Positions 36,156 to 44,693 of a stretch of DNA of 64,000 nt are shown here, piece by piece. Under the pieces are notes generated by a model that was not told the DNA's origin, did not search any database, and saw only the letters and a list, made by a program, of their open reading frames with translations. The position numbers and the translations under genes are program-made. Within the stretch, counting starts at the first letter, position 1. Each line of letters opens with the position of its first letter. The stretch spans positions 5,580,001 through 5,644,000 of the forward strand of contig NZ_CP107960.1 in NCBI RefSeq assembly GCF_036077095.1, given 5' to 3'. Source of the stretch: Streptomyces sp. NBC_00376 (GTDB taxonomy: Bacteria > Actinomycetota > Actinomycetes > Streptomycetales > Streptomycetaceae).

Positions 36156-36945
36156 GGTGTCCGTACTCCTTCGCTGCCGTCCTCAGCAGGCCTTGCGACT
36201 CCTTCAGCGGCAGGGCGTCGCTCAGGGCCAGATCGTATCGGCTCTGCAACTGCCTCACCACGGACGGAGAATCCTGCACCTTTCCCATGGATAAGCCCTC
36301 GCTGTAGGCCACGGGCGGTTGGTCCTCGAACCACATCAGGGTGAGCATGCTCTCCATGAGCGTGTGAAAGCCCAGCGCGAAGGGCAGCACGTGCACACGG
36401 ATCCGCTCGGTCTCGGCCAGCCGGATGATGTGCGTGAGCTGCTCCGCCATGACGTCCGGGCCGCCTACGGGGCGATGTAGCACCGCCTCGTCCAGCAGCA
36501 CCCAGACTACGGGCGTCACCGGATCGTTCAGGATCTTGGCTCGCTCAAGCCGTGTGACGACGTTCTTGTCACGCTCTTCGGCGCTCGTGGGCGGGAACGC
36601 CGAGCCGAGCACCGCGCGAGCGTATCTCTCCGTCTGAAGGATGCCGGGCACGAAATTCAGGGCGAACTCCCTGATCATCGTGGCCTGCGGTTCGAGCTGG
36701 CGTACGGGTTCGAAATGGTTGGCGACGGTGCCGTCGTTTTTGTTCGGCAGGAAGCTGCTCAATACATCTCCCGTGTTGAGAGCCTTGTCCAGGCGCCGGG
36801 CGTCCTCCTCCGACGGGATGCGGCGCCCCGCCTCGATGTGTGAGATGTGCGACCGCGTCATGATCGCCGCGTCGGCCAGCTCCTGCTGCGTCAGTCCGGC
36901 CGCTTCCCGCTGCGCCTTCAACCAATCGCCATAGGTATTACTCAT
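36148..36945 (-). CDS. Scr1-family XRE regulator (HTH plus DUF5753) with a TTA codon
   Basis: A 265-residue protein with an N-terminal helix-turn-helix (about 5-60; AGLTQQELADAAIMTRSHIS) and a C-terminal DUF5753 domain (FALNFVPGILQTERYARAVL, then LLDEAVLHRPVGG). The ATG at 36945 has GGGAG 6 bases upstream; an in-frame TTG just before it is less likely. Codon 218 (in SEGLSM) is TTA, TAA at 36292-36294 on the plus strand, so translation should depend on the bldA tRNA. It overlaps its DUF397 partner. Target genes are unknown. Confidence 0.93.
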   Translation of the reverse strand: MSNTYGDWLKAQREAAGLTQQELADAAIMTRSHISHIEAGRRIPSEEDARRLDKALNTGDVLSSFLPNKNDGTVANHFEPVRQLEPQATMIREFALNFVPGILQTERYARAVLGSAFPPTSAEERDKNVVTRLERAKILNDPVTPVVWVLLDEAVLHRPVGGPDVMAEQLTHIIRLAETERIRVHVLPFALGFHTLMESMLTLMWFEDQPPVAYSEGLSMGKVQDSPSVVRQLQSRYDLALSDALPLKESQGLLRTAAKEYGHHD

Positions 36946-37115
36946 GGTCAACTCCCGTGCGCCAAAGGGCCTGTCACCTGGAACCCCCTGGCGAGCCTAG
37001 TCCGCACCGTCTCACTCTGTGAGTGGATCGCTACACAGCGGTGACTCGCCCGGACGTCGGCCGCCGCCGTCACACGGTCCGGAGAACGGCCATCTAGCTC
37101 AATGGAGTTGACGAC

Positions 37116-37289
37116 GTGCTGCGCTGTATCGCCGATGCTTTTGAGTCGCTGCTGCGGTTTCTGTGGCCCGCCCAGGGGTGCCACCGGCCCATGGACTCGT
37201 ATCGCGCCGCGCCTCCCGCAGGCGTGCACCCCACGCCGGGCATCGGCATGACGCCTCGCCCGATCCATGGTGCCGAGGTGACCGCGTGA
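37116..37289 (+). CDS. 57-residue small protein coupled to the next gene
   Basis: A GTG-initiated frame of 57 codons with GGAG 8 bases upstream. The start, LRCIADAFESLLRFLWPAQG, is amphipathic/hydrophobic, followed by a Pro/His/Arg-rich tail. Its TGA overlaps the next GTG (GTGA at 37286-37289), good evidence for translation. Short proteins of this look occur beside Scr1/DUF397 loci in Streptomyces as I remember. It could be membrane-associated; function unknown. Confidence 0.6.
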   Translation: MLRCIADAFESLLRFLWPAQGCHRPMDSYRAAPPAGVHPTPGIGMTPRPIHGAEVTA

Positions 37290-37633
37290 TCGCCCCGAAC
37301 ACCCCGGGCTCCGATTCGGTACGTCTGCTTCCGTGGTCCGGCGTGGACGGCAATCCGTGTTACGTCATCGGTGACGGGACCGGATACGTCTCCCGCGTCG
37401 CCGACAACGTCGAGAGCGTGCAGCTCGGCATGGCCGCCGAACTCCTCGACCATGTCGACGACATGCTCGGCGATTCGGAGGTCACGTCGGTGCAGCTCCG
37501 CTATGTCGTGGCCCGCATGAGCGAGGCGCTGCGCGATGTGTGCCGCGTCGCCGAGAGCCGGGGCCTTCGTCTCCGGACCTCAGGCCAGGGTCCCGGCGCC
37601 CCGGACGTCGGCCCGTGCCCCTCGGAGTCCTGA
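37286..37633 (+). CDS. Conserved hypothetical protein near the Scr1/DUF397 locus
   Basis: A 115-residue protein from the GTG at 37286, which overlaps the stop of the preceding small gene. The central part (LLPWSGVDGNPCYVIGDGTG, then AAELLDHVDDMLGD) is alpha/beta with an acidic helix; no domain is recognised. A longer in-frame extension from 37163 is open but overlaps the small gene and lacks a Shine-Dalgarno. Divergent from the XRE gene across 170 bp. Confidence 0.7.
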   Translation: MIAPNTPGSDSVRLLPWSGVDGNPCYVIGDGTGYVSRVADNVESVQLGMAAELLDHVDDMLGDSEVTSVQLRYVVARMSEALRDVCRVAESRGLRLRTSGQGPGAPDVGPCPSES

Positions 37634-37803
37634 ACCACCCTGAATCCACCATGTCCGGCCCGGTGATGCCCCTCGCGTCCTGGGCCGGAGGCGGCTGCGA
37701 AGCCCATGGAAGATCCGCGGTGACGAAATCGGCGAGCGGGCCCGGCCGCACATGACGGTCTCACCGGGGGAGTCGACCGTTTCGCCATCGAGCAGACCTG
37801 AGG

Positions 37804-38169
37804 TCACGGAGTCGGGGCGGGGTGCCAGGGTGCGTCAGGAAGGGCAGGACGGGCGTTGGCCAGGGCTTGGCGCAGCTGGTCGGCCGTGGGCATGCCGGCC
37901 AGGCCCTCCGGGGTCCGGTACATGCGGCAGGTCAGTCCCGGGGCCCGGCCGGGCTCGGCGAAGGGGTCGCGTCCGTCGATCAGGATCGTGGGCGAGCCGG
38001 TGAAGTGCGCGGCCTCCGCCTCGGCCTGGCTGGTGATGGTGCGGGTCCGGCACGTCACATCGTGCAGGCCCAGCCTGTCGAGCTCCTGATGGAGACGGTC
38101 GGCGGCGGTCCGGGTGTTCGGGCAGTCGGGCACGACCAGTAGTTCGATGTTCATGGCGTTGTTGTGCAT
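37804..38169 (-). CDS. Thioredoxin-fold protein with a CPNT site
   Basis: A 121-residue cytoplasmic protein. The first strand NIELLVVPDCPNT places a single Cys at the active-site position, without the second Cys of CxxC. FTGSPTILIDGRDPF contains the cis-Pro of the thioredoxin fold, and TCRMYRTPEGLAGMPT follows, a layout seen in small mercury/arsenic-associated or selenoprotein-like thioredoxins. GGGAG 7 bases before the ATG supports the 38169 start. Substrate unknown. Confidence 0.75.
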   Translation of the reverse strand: MHNNAMNIELLVVPDCPNTRTAADRLHQELDRLGLHDVTCRTRTITSQAEAEAAHFTGSPTILIDGRDPFAEPGRAPGLTCRMYRTPEGLAGMPTADQLRQALANARPALPDAPWHPAPTP

Positions 38170-38266
38170 GTTGTGCTCCCGTATGGCTCAGGTGCGGCAG
38201 TGGCAGGGTCGGCCTCCGAAGCGGCGGCCGGCGTCGTGGTGTCGGTACGTCAGGAGTGCCGACGGC

Positions 38267-39766
38267 TCACCGCACCCGCAGCGCGAACCACAGCTCCGTC
38301 CGTACGTCCATGTCGTCCAGGTCCACGTCCAGCAGGGACGCGCAGCGGGCGATGCGCTGGCGGACCGTGTTGCGGTGGATGCGCAGGGCCGTGGCCGTGC
38401 GGTCCCAGCTGCCGTGGAGGCTCAGCCAGCAGCGCAGGGTCTCGGTCAGCGGCTCGGTGAGCGGGGCGAGGAGGACGCGGGCGTGTGCCTCGGCGCGGTC
38501 GGGCGGGATCAGGGCGGCCAGGCCGGAGCCGCCGCCGTTGTGGTGGTGGGCCAGCGGGGTGCGGGTGGCGACGGCGCGGCCCAGGGCGCGGGAGGCCTGA
38601 CCGTCGGCGAGGTCGAGGGCGGTGATGGCGGCGGGGGCGGACGCGCCGAGCGTCCAGCCGGGCTGCGGGGTGATCCGGTCGCCGCCGGGGATCAGTACCC
38701 GTACCGCGTCGCCGCCCCGGCCCGCGTCGACCAGCGCCGAACCGAGGGCGGCGCCCAGTGCGCCGGCGGTCAGCGGGTCGACCTGGCCGTCGCCGCTGCG
38801 GCGCGCGTGCACCACCGTCCACTGCTCGGCGCCACCGAGCAGCGGGGCGACGTCCTGCGGGTCCGCGCCCAGCAGCATCCGTACGAGGGCGGCCGACCGG
38901 CCCGCCGCGTCGGCGCCCTGGTGCGGGGCGGCCAGCAGGGAGAGCAGGACGACCGCTACCCCGGCGATCGTGTGGTCGCCCGCCTCGCGCCGCTGCGTCG
39001 CCAGGGCCAGGACGAGGCCCTGGCCGCCGCCCAGCGCGTACGCGGACAGATGCGCGTCCCGCAACATGTCGGTGGCGGACGACGGGGCGGGGCGCGTCAC
39101 GGCGGAGACCACCCGGGTGAGCCGGGCCAGCGCCGCCCCGATGTCGGGGGCCGGTCGGCGGCCTGCCGCGTGCAGTTCCTCGCCGTCCGCGGAGAGCAGC
39201 ACCGCCCGGCCCTCCAGCTGGGCCGCCAGTTGATGCAGCACCGCGGGGACCGGGTCGGGCCGGGCCGCCGCAGTGGCCAGGGCCTGCTGGGCCCGGGTCA
39301 CCCGGCGCAGCTCACGGTGCCGGGCCTCGGCCATCAGCCGCCACACCGCCCGGGCGATCGCCGTGAACGGGGTCTCGGGCGGCACCTCCACCAGCGGCAG
39401 GCCATGCCGGTCGCACGCCTCGATCAGTGCCTGCGGCACCGTGTCGAACACCGGCGTCACCCCGAAACCGAGCGCCGCCGCCCCCGCCTCCACCAGCCGG
39501 GCCACATAGGCGTCCGGGTCCTTGAGCAGCACCCCGGCGCTCAGCAGCAGCTCACCGCCGAGCAGATACGGGTACGGGTCGGCCATCTCCGAGGTGTGCA
39601 CCCACAGCAGATCCGCCTCGACCGGACCCGCGATCCGGTGCAGCCCGAGCTCCTCGCGGGCGAGCAGCTCGGTGAGAGGGATCGGGGGAGTGGGAGGAGC
39701 GGAAGGAGAGGGGGGAGTGGGCGGGGTGAGCCCGGCCAAGGCTTCAGGCATGGACGGTCCATCCAT
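38267..39766 (-). CDS. PucR-family transcriptional regulator
   Basis: A 499-residue regulator with an N-terminal PucR/PurR-like sensor domain (about 30-150; LLWVHTSEMADPYPYLLGGELLLS). A central GGDEF-like region without catalytic residues follows, and a C-terminal Fis-like HTH (GSWDRTATALRIHRNTVRQRI). It is divergent from the symporter-ureohydrolase-ThDP enzyme operon and should be its activator or repressor, as PucR proteins are for purine and guanidino-compound catabolism. Two in-frame ATGs (39766, 39751) are possible; the N terminus is Pro-rich. Confidence 0.88.
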   Translation of the reverse strand: MDGPSMPEALAGLTPPTPPSPSAPPTPPIPLTELLAREELGLHRIAGPVEADLLWVHTSEMADPYPYLLGGELLLSAGVLLKDPDAYVARLVEAGAAALGFGVTPVFDTVPQALIEACDRHGLPLVEVPPETPFTAIARAVWRLMAEARHRELRRVTRAQQALATAAARPDPVPAVLHQLAAQLEGRAVLLSADGEELHAAGRRPAPDIGAALARLTRVVSAVTRPAPSSATDMLRDAHLSAYALGGGQGLVLALATQRREAGDHTIAGVAVVLLSLLAAPHQGADAAGRSAALVRMLLGADPQDVAPLLGGAEQWTVVHARRSGDGQVDPLTAGALGAALGSALVDAGRGGDAVRVLIPGGDRITPQPGWTLGASAPAAITALDLADGQASRALGRAVATRTPLAHHHNGGGSGLAALIPPDRAEAHARVLLAPLTEPLTETLRCWLSLHGSWDRTATALRIHRNTVRQRIARCASLLDVDLDDMDVRTELWFALRVR

Positions 39767-39872
39767 CAGTGACTTCAATTATGGATGAAACGTACACTTC
39801 AGCGTTGCTTGTGGGCCACCTACCGTCTTCACCACATACGACGTGCGCACATGACTGAAACGGAGGAAGCCC
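39767..39872. promoter_or_regulatory. Divergent pucR/symporter control region
   Basis: A 106-bp spacer of locally low G+C. It contains CCATCAGTGACTTCAATT followed by ATGGATG, so CATCCAT/ATGGATG-type inverted arms flank the regulator start, and a second AT-rich segment with ACGTACACTTCAGCGTT. The regulator probably binds here; exact boxes cannot be defined. Confidence 0.45.
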
Positions 39873-41348
39873 ATGGCTGTCGACTACGCGGTGATCATCA
39901 TTTATCTGGCCGGCATGCTCGCCATGGGCTGGTGGGGCATGCGCCGCGCCAAGTCCAAGAGCGAATTCCTGGTGGCGGGCCGCAGGCTCGGCCCCGGGAT
40001 GTACTCCGGCACGATGGCCGCCATCGTCCTCGGCGGTGCCTCCACCATCGGCGGCGTCGGACTCGGTTACCAGTACGGACTCTCCGGCGCCTGGATGGTC
40101 TTCACCATCGGCCTCGGACTGCTCGCCCTGTCCGTCTTCTTCTCCGCGCGCATCGCACGGCTGAAGGTCTACACCGTCTCCGAGATGCTCGACCTGCGCT
40201 ACGGCGGCCGGGCCGGGATCATCTCCGGCGTCGTGATGTGGGCGTACACGCTGATGCTCGCGGTCACCTCGACCATCGCGTACGCCACCATCTTCGACGT
40301 CCTCTTCGACATGAACCGGACCGTCGCGATCATCCTCGGCGGCGCCATCGTCGTCGCGTACTCCACGCTCGGCGGGATGTGGTCGATCACGCTCACCGAC
40401 ATGGTGCAGTTCGTCGTCAAGACCATCGGTGTGCTGCTGCTCCTGCTGCCCATCGCGGTGATCAAGGCGGGCGGCTTCAGCGAGATGAAGGCGAAGTTGC
40501 CCACCGAGTACTTCGACCCGCTCGGCATCGGCGGCGAGACGATCTTCACGTACGTGCTGATCTACACCTTCGGCATGCTGATCGGCCAGGACATCTGGCA
40601 GCGGGTGTTCACCGCCCGCAGCGACAAGGTCGCCCGCATCGGCGGCACCGTCGCCGGTACGTACTGCCTCATCTACGCCATCGCCGGCGCCGTCATCGGC
40701 ACCGCCGCGAAGGTCATGTACCCGACGCTGCCCAGCGCCGACTCCGCGTTCGCGACCATCGTCAAGGACGAGCTGCCGATCGGTGTGCGCGGACTGGTGC
40801 TCGCCGCCGCGCTGGCCGCCGTGATGTCCACGTCCTCGGGCGCGCTGATCGCCTGTGCCACCGTCGCCAACAACGACATCTGGTCCCGGCTGCGGGGTGC
40901 GGTGTCCCGGGGCGGCGAGGCCGTCGAGGGCGAACACGACGAGGTGAAGGGCAACCGGGTCTTCATCCTCATCATGGGCGTCGCCGTCATCCTGATCGCC
41001 ATCGCGCTCAACAACGTCGTCGAGGCCCTGACCGTCGCGTACAACCTGCTCGTCGGCGGCCTGCTGGTGCCGATCCTCGGCGGCCTGCTGTGGCGCCGTG
41101 GCACCGCGGCGGGCGCGCTGGCCGCGGTGTCGGTCGGCGGCCTCGCGGTGATCGGCCTGATGGCGGGATACGGAATCCTCGCCAACGAACCGGTCTACTA
41201 CGGCCTGCTGGCCTCGCTCGCGGCGTACGTGATCGTCTCCCTGGCGACGAAGCCGACCGACGCGGCCGTACTCGCGGCCTGGCGCGAGCGGCTGGCGGGA
41301 CGGGGCGCGACGACGGAGGAGCCGGTGCACGAGCCGGCCGCGACGTAA
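39873..41348 (+). CDS. Sodium:solute symporter (SSS family)
   Basis: A 491-residue membrane protein with about 13 helices. SKSEFLVAGRRLGPGMYSGT and ASTIGGVGLGYQYG near helix 1-2, YSTLGGMWSITLTDMVQF (the SSS signature) and MSTSSGALIACATVANNDI (Na+ site region) are all present. CGGAGGAAG precedes the ATG. First in an operon with an agmatinase-family hydrolase and a ThDP enzyme, so it probably imports a guanidino compound or amine with Na+. Confidence 0.92.
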   Translation: MAVDYAVIIIYLAGMLAMGWWGMRRAKSKSEFLVAGRRLGPGMYSGTMAAIVLGGASTIGGVGLGYQYGLSGAWMVFTIGLGLLALSVFFSARIARLKVYTVSEMLDLRYGGRAGIISGVVMWAYTLMLAVTSTIAYATIFDVLFDMNRTVAIILGGAIVVAYSTLGGMWSITLTDMVQFVVKTIGVLLLLLPIAVIKAGGFSEMKAKLPTEYFDPLGIGGETIFTYVLIYTFGMLIGQDIWQRVFTARSDKVARIGGTVAGTYCLIYAIAGAVIGTAAKVMYPTLPSADSAFATIVKDELPIGVRGLVLAAALAAVMSTSSGALIACATVANNDIWSRLRGAVSRGGEAVEGEHDEVKGNRVFILIMGVAVILIAIALNNVVEALTVAYNLLVGGLLVPILGGLLWRRGTAAGALAAVSVGGLAVIGLMAGYGILANEPVYYGLLASLAAYVIVSLATKPTDAAVLAAWRERLAGRGATTEEPVHEPAAT

Positions 41349-41365
41349 CCGTCCCCGCACGCCCC

Positions 41366-41392
41366 CGGGAGGGGCGGCCCCCGCCCCTCCCG
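41366..41392 (+). terminator. Intercistronic hairpin between symporter and ureohydrolase genes
   Basis: CGGGAGGGGC and GCCCCTCCCG form a 10-bp stem with a 7-base loop, 50 bp before the next start. It may attenuate or stabilise the mRNA rather than end it fully. Confidence 0.5.
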
Positions 41393-41443
41393 CCTCGCCC
41401 CGCACACTGAACAACGCACGCAACCCGAAGGAAGGCACTTCAC

Positions 41444-42412
41444 ATGAGCAGCAACGAAACGCCGCGCGGCCCCGTCGACTCCTCCCGCGTCCCGCGGTAC
41501 GCCGGACCCGCGACCTTCGCCCGGCTGCCCCGGCTCGACGAGGTCGGCACCGCCGATGTCGCCGTCGTCGGAGTGCCCTTCGACACCGGTGTCTCCTACC
41601 GGCCCGGCGCCCGCTTCGGCGGCAACGCGATCCGTGAGGCCTCGCGCCTGCTGCGCCCGTACAACCCGGCGCAGGACGCCTCGCCGTTCGCGCTCGCGCA
41701 GGTCGCCGACGCCGGTGACATCGCCGCGAACCCGTTCAACATCAACGAGGCCGTCGAGACCATCGAGGCCGCCGCCGACGACCTCCTCGGCACCGGCGCC
41801 CGCATGATGACGCTCGGCGGCGACCACACCATCGCGCTGCCGCTGCTGCGCTCCGTCGCCAAGAAGCACGGCCCGGTCGCCCTGCTCCACTTCGACGCGC
41901 ACCTCGACACCTGGGACACCTACTTCGGCGCCGAGTACACCCACGGCACCCCGTTCCGCCGCGCCGTCGAGGAGGGCATCCTCGACACCTCCGCGCTCTC
42001 CCACGTCGGCACCCGCGGCCCGCTCTACGGCAAGCAGGACCTGGACGACGACGCGAAGATGGGCTTCGGCATCGTCACCTCCGCCGACGTCATGCGGCGC
42101 GGCGTCGACGAGGTCGCCGACCAGCTGCGCCAGCGCATCGGCGACCGGCCGCTGTACATCTCCATCGACATCGACGTGCTGGACCCGGCGCACGCCCCCG
42201 GCACCGGCACCCCCGAGGCCGGCGGCCTGACCTCCCGCGAGCTCCTGGAGATCGTCCGCGGGCTGTCCTCCTGCAACCTGGTCTCCGCCGACCTGGTCGA
42301 GGTCGCCCCCGCGTACGACCACGCCGAGATCACCTCCGTCGCCGCCTCCCACACGGCGTACGAGCTGACCACGATCATGTCCCGCCAGATCGCAGAGGCC
42401 CGTACGAAGTGA
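41444..42412 (+). CDS. Agmatinase-family ureohydrolase (agmatinase or guanidinobutyrase)
   Basis: A 322-residue binuclear-manganese hydrolase releasing urea from a guanidino substrate. The metal ligands are all present: GGDHT (His128), HFDAHLD (Asp151, His153, Asp155) and [14 protein letters not shown] (Asp242, Asp244). [15 protein letters not shown] is typical of agmatinase/guanidinobutyrase. Genes of this type are often called speB, but the flanking symporter, PucR regulator and ThDP decarboxylase point to guanidinobutyrate or a similar catabolite. It overlaps the next gene by 4 bp (GTGA). Confidence 0.92.
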   Translation: MSSNETPRGPVDSSRVPRYAGPATFARLPRLDEVGTADVAVVGVPFDTGVSYRPGARFGGNAIREASRLLRPYNPAQDASPFALAQVADAGDIAANPFNINEAVETIEAAADDLLGTGARMMTLGGDHTIALPLLRSVAKKHGPVALLHFDAHLDTWDTYFGAEYTHGTPFRRAVEEGILDTSALSHVGTRGPLYGKQDLDDDAKMGFGIVTSADVMRRGVDEVADQLRQRIGDRPLYISIDIDVLDPAHAPGTGTPEAGGLTSRELLEIVRGLSSCNLVSADLVEVAPAYDHAEITSVAASHTAYELTTIMSRQIAEARTK

Positions 42413-44094
42413 GCCACGACCACCACGACGAGCGGCCGCGGCTCACCCCCGAGCAGACCGCGGCCGCCCTGAACCCGCCGGCCGGGCGCAACGGCGGCGA
42501 CCTCGTCGTCGAGACCCTCCAGGGCCTCGGCGCGACCACCGTCTTCGGCCTGCCCGGCCAGCACGCGCTGGGCATGTTCGACGCGCTGCGCCGCTCCTCC
42601 CTGACGTACATCGGGCTGCGCGTCGAGAACAACGCGGGCTTCGCCGCCGACGCGTACGGCCGGATCACCGGGGAAGTGGCGCCGCTGCTGCTCTCCACCG
42701 GGCCGGGGGCTCTTACTTCCCTCGCCGCGCTCCAGGAGGCGGCGGCGGCCTCCGCGCCCGTGCTGGCCATCTCCAGCCAGATCCCGGTGGCGGGGCTGGG
42801 CGGCGGACGCCACGGCTACCTGCACGAACTGCGCGACCAGAAGGCGTCGTTCCGCGACGTCGTGAAGTCCGTCCACACCGTCCGGACCGCCTCCCAGATC
42901 CCGTCGGCGATCGCCGCGGCCTGGGAGTCCGCGCTGACCGCGCCGCACGGTCCGGTCTGGATCGAGATCCCGCAGGACGTGCTCCTGGCCGAGACCATCG
43001 TGCCGGTCGTCTCGGCGATGGATGCCACCCCGCGCGAGCTGTACGCCCGTCCCGAACTGACCGCCGTGGCGGCCGACCTGCTGTCGAAGGCCGAGCGTCC
43101 GGCGATCATCGCGGGCGGCGGAGTCGTGCGGTCCGACGCGTCCGGCAAGCTGCTGGCGCTCGCGGAGAAGCTCGACGCACCCGTCGTGACCACCTTCGGC
43201 GGCAAGGGCGCCTTCCCGTGGGAGCACCCGCTCTCGCTCCAGTCCTGGCTGGAGGACCGCTACACCACGGACTTCCTGGAGTCCGCCGACGTACTCCTGG
43301 TCGTCGGCTCCGGACTCGGTGAACTCTCCTCGAACTACCACACGTTCGCCCCGCGCGGCCGGGTGATCCAGATCGAGGCGGACGCCGGGAAGCTGGAGTC
43401 CAACCACCCCGCGCTCGGCATCCACGCCGATGCCCGCGAGGCGCTGTCCGACCTCCTCGAAGCGGTCGACCGCCGCGAGGACCCGACGGCGCCGGAGCGG
43501 GTCCGTACGGTCCTCGAAGCGGTAAGGGAGAGGATCGCCGCCCAGGAACTCACCCTGGAACAGCGGCTGATCGCCTCGGTCCGCGAGGCGCTGCCCGACG
43601 TGTCGCCCAGCTTCTGGGACATGACGATCCTCGCCTACTGGGCCTGGTCCGCCTTCGACGCCCGCCACCCGAACACGATGCACTCGGCCCAGGGCGCGGG
43701 CGGCCTCGGCTACGGCTTCCCGGCCGCCCTCGGCGCGGCGGCGGCCGACCGTACGCGGCCGGTCCTCGTGGTCTCCGGGGACGGCGGCGCGATGTACTCG
43801 ATCGCGGAGCTGGCCACGGCCCGCCAGTACGACCTTCCGGTCACCTGGCTGATCGTCGACGACGGCGGTTACGGCATCCTGCGCGAGTACATGACGGGCG
43901 CCTTCGGCGAGGCCACGGCGACGGAGCTCACCCGCCCCGACTTCGTCGCCCTCGCCGAGTCCTTCGGCGTCCCGGCGATCCGCACCACCCCGGAGTCGCT
44001 CACCGCCGACCTGGCCGCGTCCCTCGCGGCGCCCGGCCCCTCGGTGGTCGTGCTCCCGGCCCTGCTGAGGATGTTCGAGCCGACGCACCTGTAG
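42409..44094 (+). CDS. ThDP-dependent acetolactate synthase/decarboxylase-like enzyme
   Basis: A 561-residue three-domain ThDP enzyme. The activating Glu is in [11 protein letters not shown] (Glu73). The cofactor motif begins at [12 protein letters not shown] (Asp458) and ends in [24 protein letters not shown] and [11 protein letters not shown] are family-typical. It is coupled to the ureohydrolase (GTGA overlap). Size and context match 2-ketoarginine decarboxylase (AruI, about 560 residues) of the arginine transaminase pathway. An acetolactate-synthase role is unlikely, as no small subunit or ilv genes are near. Substrate assignment is inference. Confidence 0.85.
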   Translation: MSHDHHDERPRLTPEQTAAALNPPAGRNGGDLVVETLQGLGATTVFGLPGQHALGMFDALRRSSLTYIGLRVENNAGFAADAYGRITGEVAPLLLSTGPGALTSLAALQEAAAASAPVLAISSQIPVAGLGGGRHGYLHELRDQKASFRDVVKSVHTVRTASQIPSAIAAAWESALTAPHGPVWIEIPQDVLLAETIVPVVSAMDATPRELYARPELTAVAADLLSKAERPAIIAGGGVVRSDASGKLLALAEKLDAPVVTTFGGKGAFPWEHPLSLQSWLEDRYTTDFLESADVLLVVGSGLGELSSNYHTFAPRGRVIQIEADAGKLESNHPALGIHADAREALSDLLEAVDRREDPTAPERVRTVLEAVRERIAAQELTLEQRLIASVREALPDVSPSFWDMTILAYWAWSAFDARHPNTMHSAQGAGGLGYGFPAALGAAAADRTRPVLVVSGDGGAMYSIAELATARQYDLPVTWLIVDDGGYGILREYMTGAFGEATATELTRPDFVALAESFGVPAIRTTPESLTADLAASLAAPGPSVVVLPALLRMFEPTHL

Positions 44095-44108
44095 GCATCG
44101 GCTCGCTG

Positions 44109-44147
44109 CCCGTCCGCGTACCCGGCTTCGGCCGGGGCGCGGGCGGG
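44109..44147. terminator. TTCG-capped hairpin between convergent genes
   Basis: A long imperfect stem (CCCG, CCGCG, CCCGGC pairing with GCCGGG, CGCGG, CGGG) capped by a TTCG tetraloop, between the ThDP gene and the minus-strand small gene. Confidence 0.75.
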
Positions 44148-44148
44148 T

Positions 44149-44523
44149 TCATCTGCGGGGCGGATGCTCCTTCGCGATGAGTGCCGCCTGCTCCTCCCTG
44201 CCCCGGTGGAAGTCCGGTCGCTCGTCGGGATGGAGGCTGGTGGGCACGGCCTTCGCCGGTGGCAGGAAATCGGTCAGCGACCGGAACACCGGGTCCGCCG
44301 CCGCTCCCTGACCGCGGATCCGGGCCTGCACCAGGTACTGGACGATCTCCCGCAGGGGCTCTCGCAGAACGGGTTCAGGGCGTGCGGCGGCCTTCTCCGC
44401 GGCTCCCGGCTGTCCCAGCGCATGGTGTTCGTTCTGCGCGAGCCGCTGCAGGGCCGCTACCGCCGCGAAGAGCCGGCCACAGCGGTATGCCTCGGCGTGC
44501 CGGACCGGCTGAGCGCTCGTCAA
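44149..44523 (-). CDS. Small protein resembling the Cas8c/Csd1 C terminus (Cas11c-like)
   Basis: A frame of 124 residues from a TTG at 44523 with GAGGG 4 bases upstream. AEAYRCGRLFAAVAALQRLAQ matches the conserved AYxxGRLFAxLxxLQ helix near the C terminus of type I-C Cas8c/Csd1. Further on, FRSLTDFLPP and the terminal SLHPDERPDFHRGREEQAAL resemble the end of that protein. In type I-C systems this region is also made separately as the small subunit Cas11c. No other cas gene or array lies in the window. It may be a remnant, or a repurposed helical protein. Start and function are uncertain; the similarity is from memory. Confidence 0.5.
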   Translation of the reverse strand: MTSAQPVRHAEAYRCGRLFAAVAALQRLAQNEHHALGQPGAAEKAAARPEPVLREPLREIVQYLVQARIRGQGAAADPVFRSLTDFLPPAKAVPTSLHPDERPDFHRGREEQAALIAKEHPPRR

Positions 44524-44693
44524 GGTTCCCTCGATTCGATCAAGGTGCCGGGTCGCACCCGGTGACCGATACCCGCGCGACGGGCGACGAACCACACAGC
44601 CCAAAATGCGCAACTTTCCGGCCCGTCGTGAGTCGTTACTCACGGGTGCGCCGGGGGCGCACCGTACCGATCCACTCATGGGGGACCAGCCAC

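Noticed and set aside
37163..37289. N-terminal extension of the hypothetical gene at 37286
   Set aside because: Arg/His-rich sequence without a Shine-Dalgarno that overlaps a small frame with a better start and a GTGA junction.
42409..44094. Acetolactate synthase (ilvB) for branched-chain amino acid synthesis
   Set aside because: No regulatory subunit or ilv genes nearby; it is coupled to a ureohydrolase under a PucR regulator, pointing to catabolism.
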